The translations under genes and the position numbers were made by a program. Positions 33,165-45,683 of a DNA stretch of 64,000 nt are shown in pieces; the stretch's first letter is position 1, and each line of letters opens with the position of its first letter. The stretch comes from Atherinomorus stipes. Taxonomy: Eukaryota; Chordata; Actinopteri; Atheriniformes; Atherinidae. The DNA lies in NCBI GenBank assembly GCA_023101725.1, contig JALJCO010010517.1, positions 186,001 to 250,000 on the forward strand. The letters run 5' to 3'. The notes below the pieces were generated by a model that was not told the origin of the DNA, did not search any database, and worked only from the letters and a program-made list of their open reading frames with translations.

Positions 33165-33793
33165 CTACCTGGAAAATAGAGAGGGGAGTGGGGGGAGAAA
33201 TTCAAAAAAATATGGGGTAGGGAAAGAGGAGGGGAAAAAAGTAAAAAAAAAGAAAGAGAGGGGGGGGGGGGGAAAAAAAAAAAATATAAAAAAGAAAAGA
33301 AGAAAAACAATAGACTGAAAAAAAGGGGAGGAATAAACAAAAATGAAGAAAAAAAAATAAAATTCGAAAAAAAAAAAAGGGAGGGGGAAGGAAAAGAAAC
33401 ATATCAAAACCTCAAGCGGAAAAAAAAAAAAAAATTTTCCCCAAAATCTAATTCATAAAAACTAAAAATAAAACAAAAACAAAAAGAAAAAAAAAAAACA
33501 GAAAAAAGAAAATTTACTTGCGGGGGGGGGGGGGATCCAAACCCTCCATGGTCCTGTGTGAAAAAGTGATTGCCCAGGAGGGGAAAAGAGAGGGAGGGAG
33601 AGGGGGGGGGGAAAAAAAAAGGAGGAAAGCGGCGAGGAAAGAAAGAGAGGGAGGGGGGGGAAGAAAAAATATGATGAGGAGAGAGGAGAGGAGGCGAGTG
33701 GGGGGGGGGAAGGTGTAGTGCCCCGGGGGGGGGGGGGGGAGGGGGGGAACTAAACCTCTCTACCCCTGTCCCCCCCGCCCGCGAGTACGCTCC
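33165..33793. other. Purine-rich low-complexity block inside a Tc1-like left end
   Basis: The plus strand is almost wholly A and G with G-runs at about 33259-33270, 33521-33533, 33601-33610 and 33725-33740. A recognisable Tc1 end fragment (CATGGTCCTGTGTGAAAAAG at 33547) is stranded in the middle. The same style of sequence occurs at 27583-28134 and 36815-36920. Confidence 0.6.
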
Positions 33794-35205
33794 CCTGTTA
33801 AAACATAAATTAACTGTGGTTGATCACATCTTTGGAAAGCTGATTTCAATTTCTCTAGCTACACCAAAGTTGGATTTACTGCCACACCTGTTCTCAATCA
33901 AGAAATCACTTAAATAGGACCTGCCTGACGAAGTTTGGTAGACCAAAAAGATCCTCAAAAGCTAGACATCATGTTGCAAACCGGAAAAAAAATCTGTAAA
34001 AAAAATGAGAAACGAAGTCGTTGAGATCTATCAGTCTGGAAAATGTTCCAAAGCCATTTCTAAAGCTTTGGGACTCCAAAGAACCACAGTGAGAACCATT
34101 ATCCACAAATGGTGAAAACATGGAACAGTGGTGAACCTTCCCAGGAGGGGCCGGCCGACCAAAATGACCCCAAGAGCACAGCGACGACTCATCCAAGAGG
34201 TCACAAAAGACCCCAGAACAACATCCAAGAACTGCAGGCCTCACTTGCCTCAATTAAGGTCAGTGTTCATGACTCCCCCATCAGAAAGAGACTGGGGGGC
34301 AAAAATGGCTGCATGGCAGAGTTCCAAGACCAAAACCACTGCTGAGCAAAAAGAACATAAAGAGTCGTCTTAGGATGCCAGAAAGCATCTTGATGATCCC
34401 CAAGACTTTTGGGAAAATACTCTGTGGACTGACGAGACAAAAGTGGAACTTTTGGAAGGTGGAGGTCCCATTACATCTGGCGTAAAAGTAACACGGCATT
34501 TCAGAAAAGGAACATCATAATAGCAACAGTAAAATATGGTGGTGGTAGTGTGATGGTCTGGGGCTGTTTTGCTGCTTCAGGACCTGGAAGACTTGCTGTG
34601 GTAAATGGAACCATGAATTCTGCTGTCTACCAAAAAATCCTGAAGTCCGGCCATCTGTTCATGACCTCAAGCTGAAGCACACTTGGGTTCTGCAGCAGAA
34701 CAATGATCCAGAACACACCAGCAAGTCCACCTCTGAATGGCTTAAGAACAACAACATGAAGACTTTGGAGTGGCCTAGTCAAAGCCCCCACCTGAATCCC
34801 ATTGAGATGCTGTGGCATGACCTTAAAAAGGCGGTTCATGCTGGAAAAGCCTCCAATGTGGCTGAATTACAACAATTCTGCAAAGATGAGTGGAACAAAA
34901 TTCCTCCACAGCGCTGAAGAAGACTCACTGCCAGTTATCACAAACGCTTGATGCAGTTGTTGCTGCTAAGGTGGAACAACCAGTTATTAGGTTTAGGGGG
35001 CCAACACTTTTTCATGCAGGGTAATTTAAGTTTGGATCCCCCCCCCCCCCCTTAAAATAAAAACCTTCATTTGAAAACTGCATTTTCTGTTTACTTGTGT
35101 TATCTTTGTCTCACATTTAAATTTGTTTGATGATCTGAAACATTTAAATGTGACTAACATGCAAAAAAGTAAGAAATTAGGAAGGGGGCAAAAACTTTTT
35201 TACAC
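33545..35205 (+). mobile_element. Tc1-like DNA transposon, left end disrupted
   Basis: The right end is intact in outline: AAAACCTTCATTTGAAAACT, GATGATCTGAAACATTTAAA, AAGAAATTAGGAAGGGGGCA and ACTTTTTTACACAGCTT, mirrored by the isolated left end at 12657-12848. On the left only CATGGTCCTGTGTGAAAAAG and TGATTGCCC are seen before purine-rich sequence, and recognisable element sequence resumes near 33790 (CCCTGTTAAAACATAAATTA). The outer left tip and its TA are not found. A C-run at 35039-35051 replaces part of the right repeat. The transposase is decayed. Confidence 0.8.
33970..34935 (+). pseudogene. Tc1-like transposase pseudogene
   Basis: From about 34002 the plus strand reads MRNEVVEIYQSGKCSKAISK, ALGLQRTTVRTIIHKW and then a stop, followed by KHGTVVNLPRRGRPTKMTPR: the paired DNA-binding region and GRP hook. 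The catalytic part is visible in shifted frames: TGGACTGACGAGACAAAAGT (34426; W-T-D-E-T-K, first D), GGTGGTAGTGTGATGGTCTG (34542; GGGSVMVWGC), CAGAACAATGATCC (34696), where the family has D the codon now reads N, and CACCTGAATCCCATTGAGAT (34790), where the usual PD before LNPIE reads PH. Several frameshifts and a lost catalytic D make it inactive. Confidence 0.88.
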
Positions 35206-36814
35206 AGCTTTACTCGCTGTGGGCGCAAACGTTCATGCAAGCGGTCTGCATCATCTGTGAATATACTTGCTGCAACACGTCGCGGCCAAAACCAGAGGCC
35301 ACAGCTAGGAGCAGGACACAGCACTTGGACCCTGAGAATGTGAAAAGGTCAATCTGCCGGTCAGATTGTATTTCCAGGGCATACGTGAACGACCCAGGTG
35401 TATGTGGAAATCGGACAATGTGGACAACTTCTTCAAGGAAGAAGTTACTTTTGCTGCTGCAAAAGAAGAAGAGGTCTCGTTGGCAGCGGAGGTGGTATGT
35501 GCGACTTTACCAAAGTCGCAGAGAAAGTCACACGAGCACCTCTAGCGTTCAAGCATTCGTATTGCACCATGCGCACACGGCACGTTACCTTGCGTCAACG
35601 CGAGCAACCTACGTGCCTTAGGTACGCTGGAAACGCGTGGACGCCATGATGCGGATGCGTCGCCAGCAGCAAGTATATTCCAGCCGGAAGAGGACGCTAT
35701 ATGGATTTTCCACACTGTCGCGGTGTTAACTTGTTTGTGAGCAGTGGAGGATGTGTGAGGCTCGGCCCCCATCACACACGAGGATGATCAGCTGTTTTGG
35801 TTTTTTAAACCATAATTTGCTTCATCAGGAGACACATGTGCTGCAAAGCCCAGAATGAAAGAAGGAAAGAAAGCAACGCTCGTGACTTTCCCTCTGTCTG
35901 TCCGATGAATGAAGCCTTCAGCAGCCGAGAAGCCGACATTATTCTGTTTCATGTCGGGTCAACCAGGATCCAAATAAGCTTTGAATGGCTGTCGTCTTGT
36001 TTCTGCGGGTAATAGTGAGTTATGCTATTTTAAATAAATAACCTAGCTCAAAATATTGCTAACGGTGGTGTTTTTTGTGTTGTATAGTAATTTATTTTAC
36101 TTATCCCAAATTCCTAATCGAATTGTAGGCTGTGCATAAGTCAAACCGCATTTCTCCAAACCAGGTCTACCAGTCACAGAGATCCACAGAAACCCCCTAA
36201 AACTGGTTTGCTGCCAGAGACAGTGGGGAAATAGCCTTAAATAATAATAAAATAATAATAAACTATCTTACCTGTTTTAGAAAGTGGTTGCTGTAAACTC
36301 TGGCATTGGTAGACTCTGCTCCTCCTAACCGAAGGCGGAGGTTTAAAATCCACATTTTGCAGCGTTGCTCTGTCAGTTTTCGACATTTTTCAACTTTGTT
36401 AACGACAGTTTTAGGTACTCCAAAAAAACAAAAAAAAAAAGGATCCTTTTCTCTGATAGCGTGATTGGAGCAGCCATAAACTGCAGACACAGAGGCGTTT
36501 TCCACATAGGTATTACAGACGACTTTCCTTCTGGCCCTCCGTCTGCATTTTGCGCGCTAGCGTCTTATGAACGTGACGTATAGCGCAACCAACCTATTAC
36601 CCGTTGAACCGTCAATCACTCTTACTACGGTAGCAAATGTGATTGACAAACCAGTAGCCAAATGAAAAAGTTACGGAATGCAGAGATGATTGGAGGATGA
36701 TTTTTCGGCCCCATTACTTTCACAGCTAGTGTATAATAATATTTATTTATATATGTTGGATTTAGTTGGGAACAAAATATAGCGTCATTTTGTAAATAAT
36801 AATAATAATATTTA
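35206..36814. other. unannotated sequence
   Basis: GAATATACTTGCTGC at about 35258 and its inverse GCAGCAAGTATATTC at about 35667 suggest a weak inverted-repeat element between them. A 128-codon open frame (35235-35621) has no recognisable domain. (AAT)n occurs near 36242. No gene is called. Confidence 0.4.
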
Positions 36815-36882
36815 AAAAAAAAAAAATAAGGGGGAGCACAAAATTATATAAAGGAGGGAAAAAAAAAAAAAAAATAAATAAG

Positions 36883-36920
<38 letters not shown>
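36815..36920. repeat. A-rich low-complexity tract
   Basis: A-runs broken by short G-runs, similar in style to the two larger purine-rich blocks. It may be unreliable sequence. Confidence 0.7.
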
Positions 36921-36922
<2 letters not shown>

Positions 36923-37889
36923 TTGTTGGGGCCGGGTGGATTACCTCCTGGCAGTTAGCAAATGGGCCCAGGGTCCGTGCTGAGGGCCCCCGCTGGTCTG
37001 CTGGCTGCTCAACTGGAAGATGGGGGGAGGCCAACCCCGTCGGAAGTCGCGGTTTGTGGGCGCGCTAGGGGGATCTGGTTCGTCCCTCTCTCTCCCGCGA
37101 GGGAGGGATGAGACGGGAGGGATAGTAAAGATGATCGGGTTAAAGTCGTCTTCTTCCTCACTCCCTGAGGTCCTGGTCTGAACTCTGTGAGTCAGAGCAG
37201 GTTTCTCTCTCTCCCCTGTCAGTTCCGTCTGTCTCTCCCTCAGCCCCAGTCGAGGATAGTTGAATTCGGGCGCTGCGAGGGAGTGGTGAGGAGAAGGGGA
37301 CAGAGTAGGTTTTAATAGTGAGAAGGATGATTTTATTGTTTTTGGTTAAAATGTGAATTTAAGTGAGGATGTAAAATGGTAATTGAATGATGAAATAAAA
37401 TGAAAATAAAATAAAATGAAGTGAATTATAGAATAAGGAGAATGAATAAAAAGTAAAGATAAGGATTTTTGTGATTTAGGAAAGAAAATAGGTGATGTGA
37501 GGGTTATAAAGTGGTGAGGGGTAAAGGTCGGAAAGGAAGGATGTGATGTGACTGGGGACGAAATAGTAATAAAGTGTATGTGATAAAAGAAAAGTATGAG
37601 ATTAATGGTGATAATAAAAACAGTGGATGTTAGAACAATAAAAGGTAAGGAAATGAGGGTAATCGAAGGAGTCAAGATGGAGGCTGGGTTAAAGTTCCAA
37701 TGGCTGTGTTTCCAAAATGCGGCTCGAGGCCTAGGACGAAGGGTTGCTAGAGGGTCTGAGCAAACCTGGGAGTGCTCAAATGTGGTAATAGTGTGTCAAA
37801 GTATTTTGGTTAGATGTGTGTGTCCTTTTGCTGAGACCTTTGGGCTTGAGATCACTACATATATTTAAAGCTTTTAATTAATCAGCGTA
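36921..37889. other. unannotated sequence
   Basis: GC-rich and CT/GA-rich at 36930-37290, then AT-rich low complexity (ATAAAATGAA-type) at 37320-37680. A CTCTCTCCCGCGAGGGAGGG palindrome-like stretch lies near 37088. Nothing recognised. Confidence 0.4.
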
Positions 37890-38015
37890 TGGGGAAGTGA
37901 ACCCAGTTTTACCCAAAATTGCAAAAATTGTTGAAAGAAACATCTTCTATTACAACTTTAATTGTGGCCACACAAATCATAATTACATCACAATCCGATT
38001 AACTGTGCAGCCCTA
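37890..38015 (-). mobile_element. Possible DNA-transposon terminal fragment
   Basis: On the minus strand this begins TTTAGGGCTGCACAGTTAAT, continues with CGGATTGTGATGTAATTATG, and resembles the GGGCTGCAC-type ends common among fish non-autonomous elements. Only one end is present. Confidence 0.3.
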
Positions 38016-38814
38016 AACAGAAGCTACAGCAGTGGGTCCACCACACTGTAAATAACAGCGTCTCAGTAAGCCGCCGTGTGTTCGGAGTCGTTTTGGTGTC
38101 ATGATGTTAAAACGTGACCAGTATGATAAAGAGAACTGGTAAACACATAAACACGACATAGTCAAAGATGTGCAATCAACAGTTCACATCAAGCTCAGCT
38201 GCAAAGGCAAAGGTGCGTTCAGGTACATCCATGCTGATGCTGCACAGAGTGTCGTCATGACTCAGGATGTGTTTGAATTCAGAAATAGATTATAGGCACT
38301 GCGATTAGGGAATATAATCCACTAAAATCACACGCCAACGTAGCCACACATGCAGAGACGATGCAGATGCAGCTCACTAACAGCATGACTCACTCCCAGG
38401 AAGTGTGGCGTGAGGGAACTTCCAGATTTCCCTCACCTCATAAATCACTGTCCACACTCCCTACAGAAGCATAAGAGATTGTTGGGAGTGGGCTGTTACG
38501 GGTGTTCTGCAGGATTATGTGCACCCACTACACGCTCCTGCTTCACCATCTCTGCAGCTGTTTCACACCAGACCTTCTCTGTGCATGCACGCGTCAGGAC
38601 TGGACCTGAAACGAAACCCCTGAAAGACCAGGGTCATCCAAGAAGGCTCTGCTATCCCGGACGTCCCCTGGCTGTCTGAGCACGTTCTCTGCCCTCTCTG
38701 AACGGACATCATCAGGCAGATTAAAGCATTTAAAGCACCGGGGGCCGGTTGACTCTCCGCCTCACACTCGACTATCAACCAGCTTTTTCTCACTCACTTT
38801 TTAAATTAATACCC
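38016..38814. other. unannotated sequence
   Basis: No gene or recognised repeat. Confidence 0.4.
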
Positions 38815-39260
38815 ATTGTTTTTGCTAAGCCGAGGATGTCCCGGAGGCTGCCTCCCAGGGTTGTGTGTGTGTATTTGTGAATGGGCTGCACATTAGACTC
38901 AGTAAAGCGAGGGTTTCAGTGGATTACCCCGGCCCCAAAGTGCTGTGCCCTTTCATTAACCTTGCCTCTTAGTTGTTTCATTTAATGCAAAACAAATTTC
39001 TAATCTGCAGTCAACTAAACAGTCCTGCAACTCATTCTCCTGCAGCCAGCGTGCATGTGTGTATGTTACTGTTACTCTTATTGCCTTAGGTTCCCTCAGC
39101 CTAGCCCCCTAATTACTCCTCCAACCAGGCGGCCAGGCTCCTCATATGTGCTATCATCATTTTAAATTTATTTTGATTGATTTGTGTCAGCTTTAACTAT
39201 GCTTTGGGCCGAGGTCGATAAATAAAGATCAATACTTTAATGTTTTCCTCTGAACCTTTA
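38815..39260. other. Candidate conserved non-coding element
   Basis: Complex repeat-free sequence with dense AT-rich regulatory-type words: TTGTTTCATTTAATGCAAAA (octamer-like ATGCAAA), CCCTAATTACTCCTCC, and AAATTTATTTTGATTGATTT. No open frame spans it. The call is based on texture only. Confidence 0.25.
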
Positions 39261-41789
39261 TTAAAAAATAGATTGGCTATAAAGAGGGCTGAATTACATG
39301 GAGGAGTGCCTACTTCCAATGCATGTCAACTGGAATCTAATTGAACAACATTGAACCGGTGGAGATTAGTCCAGGGAATGTGAGCTGTTGGAGGCCCAGA
39401 GTGTTACATCAGGAGTGAGGGATTGATGCTAAGAGGTAAAAGAGAGAGGGAAAAGAAAAGTTGGAAAGTCCATCTAAAACTGCTTCCAAACTGCTCTGGA
39501 TGTGGAATTTAATTAAAACTCTTTGGTTTGTGAGTGGTGGACTCTAGTCCTTTGACTTTTGGTTAATTGTAAGACATAAAGGATGAGTGGGATTAGAAAT
39601 CCAGATATATTGCAAGAAAACAATCAAAAAATCTGGATTTGATGTGAATTTACATATAGAGAATGGAGGGAATTAGTCATCACTCTGGAATTCTGGGATA
39701 GCGTTGCCATGTTGCATGAAAAAGTAGTGAATGGACGTAGTTCTGTCTGTGCTTTCTGTCGGTACATCTGTGCTGCTTAGAGGTGGTGCTGCTGTGTCAC
39801 CTGTTGTTCCACTGCCGCGAGAAACAACAAAGGCCAGAAAGTAAATGGAAAACTTTTTCATAGATTTCCAGCTTGAAAGCAGAAAGAAAAAAAACAAATC
39901 CCGAAGCTGAGAGCGACCGAGCTGCAGGTTGGTTCTGAGGCCACAGCCGGTTACCATGGCAACGCGTCACAACGAGATAATAAATAATCCGCTCAGCCGC
40001 TTCTGTGGAAAACTTGTGATTTTAGCAGCAAAACAGCATTATTGTACTATTAACTGACCTAACATTTATTTCTTTCGTATGTGACCGTGGTATAAGCGAG
40101 ATAGTCCCCTTCGAAATGTCCATTACCAGATTAATTTTATCATAGCGGACATACCATCAGGCATTATTACTTACATAATTCCTGATTATTAGTGTCTGTA
40201 AACTCATCTAAAGTTCAGGACAAACTAGTCATCAGTGATGACAGCATTCAGATGACGCAGATCGTGCTTTAGCTTTCCAAGTTGAATTTCACTTTCCTCG
40301 GAGTAAATCATTGCTGTTGTTCAGAGGCTTGAAGACCTGGAGCTGCTTCATTCATCTGCTGGTTAACTGTTAACAAGCTTTGTGGGATTTGTAATTCTGA
40401 AACTGGTGTGATTTGTAGCCACTTACATCGCAAACTAGATGGGAAAATATCTCAGGAAAACGCAGGGGTGGGAGTGAGTCCATGTCGTGGCTGTAACTGC
40501 TTTGCTTTATTAAATATGGATCTTGGTTGTTAGTTATTGCCATTTTTGTTGCAACGGTTTCTTGTCTCTGTAAATAAAGTCTCCTGGTAAATCTCTGTCC
40601 CTTTTTTAGACTAAAGTTACATCATTCTGCGGGTGTACTTTTCCTTTAATTTTCCACTTCCCCTCATGGTGAGCAAGACTCTGGAGCACTTTTTTAATAT
40701 CTCAAATGCAGCCAGCGATCAGGAAGGCTTCTCGTTTTCCCCCAACTTTCATATAATGGAGTCCGCCGGGGTCCGAGCCAAAAAGGTCCATAAAAGTCCA
40801 CAAAAACTTGTCAGTATTCCTCCATACTGCTCGTCCAATGTAATCCAAGTGTCCTGAGTGGGTATCGTCCAGAATTTACTCGAAACAACTTCATTTAGTA
40901 TATTTTTAGAGTCTACACAGAACTACATTTTAGTTCCGTGAAGCCACAAATGCACGTTCACGAAACTACAGAAGCCTCGGCGTTCAGAGCCTACTCTGCC
41001 AATAAAGCAAGCGTAGAAGAAGAAATTCACTGTTTACATTGTGCTAAGAGAGACTGAGCTGCAGACAAACCGGGACAAACACAAGAGGGTCCAAGAGGGG
41101 TTGGATATTGATTTAAAACAAAGAAAGAAAAAAAAAAGGCGATCTCGTCTGCCCTGGCTGCTGTAGTTTCCTGAGCTGGCATCGGCGTGCTTGCAGGAGA
41201 TGCGATATCAAATCCATGTTCAGCGTCAGCATACGTAATACCGGGATCTCAGGACAAGAAACTGGTGCTTTACGTTCCCGATAAACGGGCTAGCTGTCTG
41301 CAACACGACGCAGCAGCAGAATCAGCTGCACGGCCGATTAAAAAGTCATCTCTCCCTCCATAATGTTGGCCAGAGCTCTCCTGAGGACAGCGTGTACTGC
41401 AAACATCTTTGCTGTATCACCGTCCTGCCATCTGGACCACCACTGATCCGGATGAGGATCACCAGGGAGTGGAGGGAGTAGTCGTTGGAGGTTTAGACTC
41501 AGGGGTGCCTGCAGAGATTTTTTTAGGGGTGGCCAGAGAAAATATCAAAGTGGCCAAGGGTTATTAAAGAATAACTTTTGTTTCTTTTACCCTGGACCTT
41601 ATTTCTAGAATTTTTTATACATGCATTTACTCACCAGTAACATTTCTGCATCACTCTGACTCCTTTGGATGCTACAGTGTTTAGATTAGTTGTAGATCTG
41701 GATCCATATAATGGATGTGAAGGGGGCAGAATGAATGGGTCTCTCTATAAGGCATTATCTGCAGCAACCTCCTTAATTTCACCAATACA
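39261..41789. other. unannotated sequence
   Basis: No gene. The segment 40565-41035 has the feel of an old dispersed repeat (TGTAAATAAAGTCTCC and CTGCCAATAAAGCAAGCG at its edges), but no partner copy is in the window. Confidence 0.4.
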
Positions 41790-42070
41790 CTGCAAAACCT
41801 CAAATCTTAGCAAGTATATTTTCCTCATTTCTAGTCAAAATATCTCATCACACTCAAAATAAGACAAAATACCCTAAAGAGAAACGTTTCAGTGAGATAT
41901 AGGAACTTGTTTTAAGAAATATTCTCAAGAAAATTTTGCTTGTTCCATTGGTAGAATTTTTTTAATGCTTATTACAAGCAAAAAAAAAAAAAGTTTTTAA
42001 AAATATTTTTTTACTTATTTCAAATGGAAAATATACAGTATATATATTTTTTTGCTTGTAATAAGCAGTT
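41790..42070 (+). mobile_element. hAT-type MITE fragment
   Basis: Starts CACTGCAAAACCTCAAATCT and continues with AAGTATATTTTCCTCATTTC, ACTCAAAATAAGACAAAATA and CTTGTTTTAAGAAATATTCT, a texture known from fish MITEs with CACTGCAAAA ends. Internally GCTTATTACAAGCAAAAAA (41970) is inverted at TTTTTTTGCTTGTAATAAGC (42049-42068), giving a small hairpin. The right end is not found. Confidence 0.45.
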
Positions 42071-43619
42071 CAATGTGTGTGTGTGGCAAAGAAATGACTT
42101 CACAAAACTTCACTATGACGACCTCACTCACACGGCCACAGTTGCCCTCAATTGTAATGTGAACAAACTAAACTGGGGTAGTGTGGTGTCGGTCCAATGA
42201 GGGCTAAGTAGGTGCTGATGTTAAAGGGGCATTAGAAACTGGTTGGGGCAGTTCTGGGTGGAGCCTTCCTGGATAAATGTACATAAGAAAGGCCGAGTTA
42301 TTTAGACATGACAGACCTGTGGGGGAGTACGGCAAAAGATCAATGGCAGAAAATGACAGTTCTAGTGTAATATTTTTATTTTTATTAGCTTACATAGACA
42401 AAAAGGCCGAACGCCACAACTAGACCGGCCGCCATTGCAGTGGGGGCATTTCTGTACATGTGTAATTAGAACAGATGAGAATCAGACTTTTTTCTGAACA
42501 ACATGGAGGAAATCTGGAAGGACGTCACATTCCTGGTTGTTGGAACATCAGAGGAAAACTTTAATGTGGTAATACGTGAAGAAGAAGATCAAGGACATTT
42601 ATTTCATGAAGATTTCTGCTGTCTGTGACAAAAGTGGACGGTGCTGCTCAGTCCACTGATGTCAGTGTGTTTGTATCGGGAGGAATATCGGCCAATCAGA
42701 GCAGAGGAGGAATAACTTGCTGCCACGGTGGAGAAAACACTGGATTTAATCCCCAACAACAAAAACACAGTAAATTATGGTGAACACTCATTAATCTGAT
42801 AATTTATTTCACGTATCTATGCTCCTGAAAATGACGCACCGCATAACGTTCTTATGCTAGCTAATGCTAGCAGAGACAGCTGTGGTGTTGCTGAGAGTTA
42901 ATGACTAATCTGGGAAATATTGTGAAATATCAGGTTATTTGCTCTGATCAGGGCAACGTTGGGACCAGAAAATAAAACCAGTTCAGTCAGAAACACAAAC
43001 GGATCAGGAAGACGGTGTCCTGCAGCCTTTAGTTTCATCTGCAGGACATGTGAAGGCTACGCGGTCTGTACAGTCCTGAAACAATACCAAAAGCCACATA
43101 TGGGAGAAAATAGAAAAGTAACCACCTTTGAAAGAGTTTAGTTTTTTAAACTTTGATAAGTAATCACGGGATGTGTGTGTTATTCCAGTGTGGCTTGTTA
43201 TTAAAGGAGTGATGACATAGCAGTAAAAACTAGTTGATGTTGTTGGCATTGCTGCATATGTCAACCCCCCCCCCCCCCCCCCCAAAAAAAAAGACATTTT
43301 TTACAGCGGGGGATTGTTTTGAAATGCCAGACCTCCCTTCCTCAGTAAAAGAGTTGGGTGCTGTAATGATATGCAGCTTTACCCGGAGACCAAGTCGACT
43401 TCATTTTGATTGGCTACACCATCTACATCAGACAGTGAGCTACGTTTATCAGACAAGACAGCATTTAGAAAATAAATAAACTTACAGGTAATAACAAGGT
43501 TGTGGCCCCCTCCCTCAGTGTTGCTGCAGAAGTCTGCTTTTAAATCCATTTGTTTGAAAACCCAGACCTGACTGCACAGCAGTTACTCAGCTCCACTTGA
43601 ATCAGCCGAAGGGGTATCA
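42071..43619. other. unannotated sequence
   Basis: A C-run of about 19 followed by A-run lies at 43265-43292. Short open frames have no recognisable domain. Confidence 0.4.
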
Positions 43620-44023
43620 ACTAGGTATCAACTATCATCCCGAATATCCCATTTTTACTAAGTGCCATTTTGTGTTTAATGTCTTTGTTAAAGAAGTCCC
43701 TTAATAGTAAGTATCTAAAATGATCCCGAGTTTCTAGAGCAAACTCTTGTTTTAGTTCCTGAAAACTTTTGGAGTGACCATCTGTAAGGACTACACACAA
43801 TTGTGGATCTTGGATAAAAGACTTATTCCAAGCTGGCCACTGTGTGAAGCATAATTCTCTATCTAATTTGTATTTCTGGATTATATATAACCAGTTTTCC
43901 AGTGAAATAAAATCAACATGCTTAAGAACGGTCTTAAAGGCAGGGTGGATGATGTTTTCCAGGAGCATTTTTTACTTTGTTGCTTGAAATCTTCATCACA
44001 CACCGATTGCAGCCAATTAATTA

Positions 44024-45104
44024 CAGTTTTTCTCAATTGCTAAAACACTAAATCCCATTTTCAAATCCAATTTTTGGAAGCTTAAACCAAGGTATCAAAT
44101 CAGTCTCCTTGTGATCAAAACCTAAAGCAGGTTTCACATCATTGACTCTGTTTGCAAACACATTTACATTGTGATGCACTTACTGTGCAAAATGGTGAAC
44201 ACATGCTGCACACTTTGATCACAACTAAGACACAGGTGTTACGGTCACCAGGTAAACACAGTGACTCAAAATTGATTTCACCTTTGGCTGATGATGAGAG
44301 AACCAACAGGTGAGGAAGCTGTGGGAGGTCAAGATTTTGCAATGGATAGAGGGAAAAGAGAAATCAGAGAAATGGATAGAGGAAATCAGAGAGGAAGAGT
44401 ACGCATAAGAGGTGGTCTCAGAGGTGGTCTCAGAGGTGGGTGAGGATGGGGACATGAGGGGGCAAAATCGGGTCCGATGCAGAGCCTTCATTTCAGGGGA
44501 AATCTGTGCAACTGTGATTGACCACGTTACAGTATTACCTCCACCAAGGAAGTCATGTTTTTGGTAGCGGTTTGTTTATCTGTCTGTCTGTCAACAACTT
44601 TACGGAAAATGTTCTGGACGGATTGACCTGAAATTTTCACCAGTCATGTCACCGTTATATTTTGGTGGTGATCCGGATCACCTTCTGGATCCAGGAAGAA
44701 TCCAGATCTTTATCACTGGGAAAGCTGCTTGGCGGAGGTCTGTGCTCTCCAAGTGCTTTTCTAGTACTTTATGAGTTCTCTGTGTTGTGACATCATGCAT
44801 TTGGCCTGTTGAAAATAAAAAATATATATATTTTGACAGCATGATGTTCTGAGAACTCTGTTTTCCTTTTTTCCTTCTAGTGTTTCCTGATTGCTCTGTA
44901 GTGTTCTACATTTTGCCGTGGTTGGGGTTGGACAATAGTGTCGCTTTTTAAGGCCAAATGATGCTGTTTTGAGTCAAAAACTTCCTTTTGCAGCAAGAAG
45001 CAGAGCTCTTGGGAAAGTAGTTTGAATTTTGAGATTAGTGTTTAAAGTTGTGAAAAAGTGAGGGGACATTTCAAAAATAGTGTTTTAGCAATTGAGAAAA
45101 ACTG
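44024..45104 (+). mobile_element. IS630/mariner-like transposon inserted in the LINE
   Basis: Left end CAGTTTTTCTCAATTGCTAA and right end TTAGCAATTGAGAAAAACTG are exact inverse complements, extending to about 27 bp (AAACACTA next). TA flanks both (44022-44023 and 45105-45106). Between 44345 and 44530 a transposase N-terminus is recognisable (RGRVRIRGG, then GEICATVIDHV with stops). The catalytic region is deleted, and a 230-bp copy of repeat R sits at 44535-44766. It is inactive. Confidence 0.85.
44535..44766 (+). repeat. Short copy of dispersed repeat R nested in the IS630-like element
   Basis: TTACCTCCACCAAGGAAGTC at the left, GGTGGTGATCCGGATCACCT (44660) in the middle, TTGGCGGAGGTCTGTGCTCT and AGTGCTTTTCTAGTAC at the right. 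It matches the left part (27258-27440) and right edge (28566-28600) of the longer copy, with the middle absent. Confidence 0.75.
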
Positions 45105-45683
45105 TAAATGTTCTGACACACAAAAAACCCAATCAGAACAAAAACACCTGTGGAACGGACAGGACTAAAAACACCCTGGGGCTGCTAACGGTCCGTGCTT
45201 ATTGATTGAATGATTATATGTCCATCAAACTTGACTGCCGTTTGTCCCCCTCCGCACCCTCAGGATACTCCGCAGTTCTCTTCTCTGCACTATTTTTCCA
45301 TTTTGCTTCATAATAAGCAGCACTTAGATGAATTGTGGGAGCCATTTTGGCAGCATGACAGTATTCTTAAAAATCAGGTATTGCCATACCTCCTTCCTCT
45401 TTTTCGAATTGTAATTTTTCAGATTTTGTTCTGGGTTTTTTACCTTGCCATATGAATCTAGATGTAATCTGGTTCCATGTTTTGAACTCTTTGTCTGGAA
45501 TTTTTATAGGTAGCGATAGAAAGAGGTAAAGAAGCCTCAGTAAAATATTCATTTTTATGACTTTGTAGAGGTAAAATCTAGTAGGGCATCCCACCTTCCA
45601 ATAATTCTCCTAATTTCTTGGTCCACCCTAATAAAGTTAGCTTTATATAAGTCATCTAATCTTTTTGTTAACATGATGCCTAG

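Noticed and set aside
35235..35621. 128-codon open frame as a possible gene or exon
   Set aside because: No domain, and no splice-site or conservation evidence. CpG-rich composition makes chance open frames likely.
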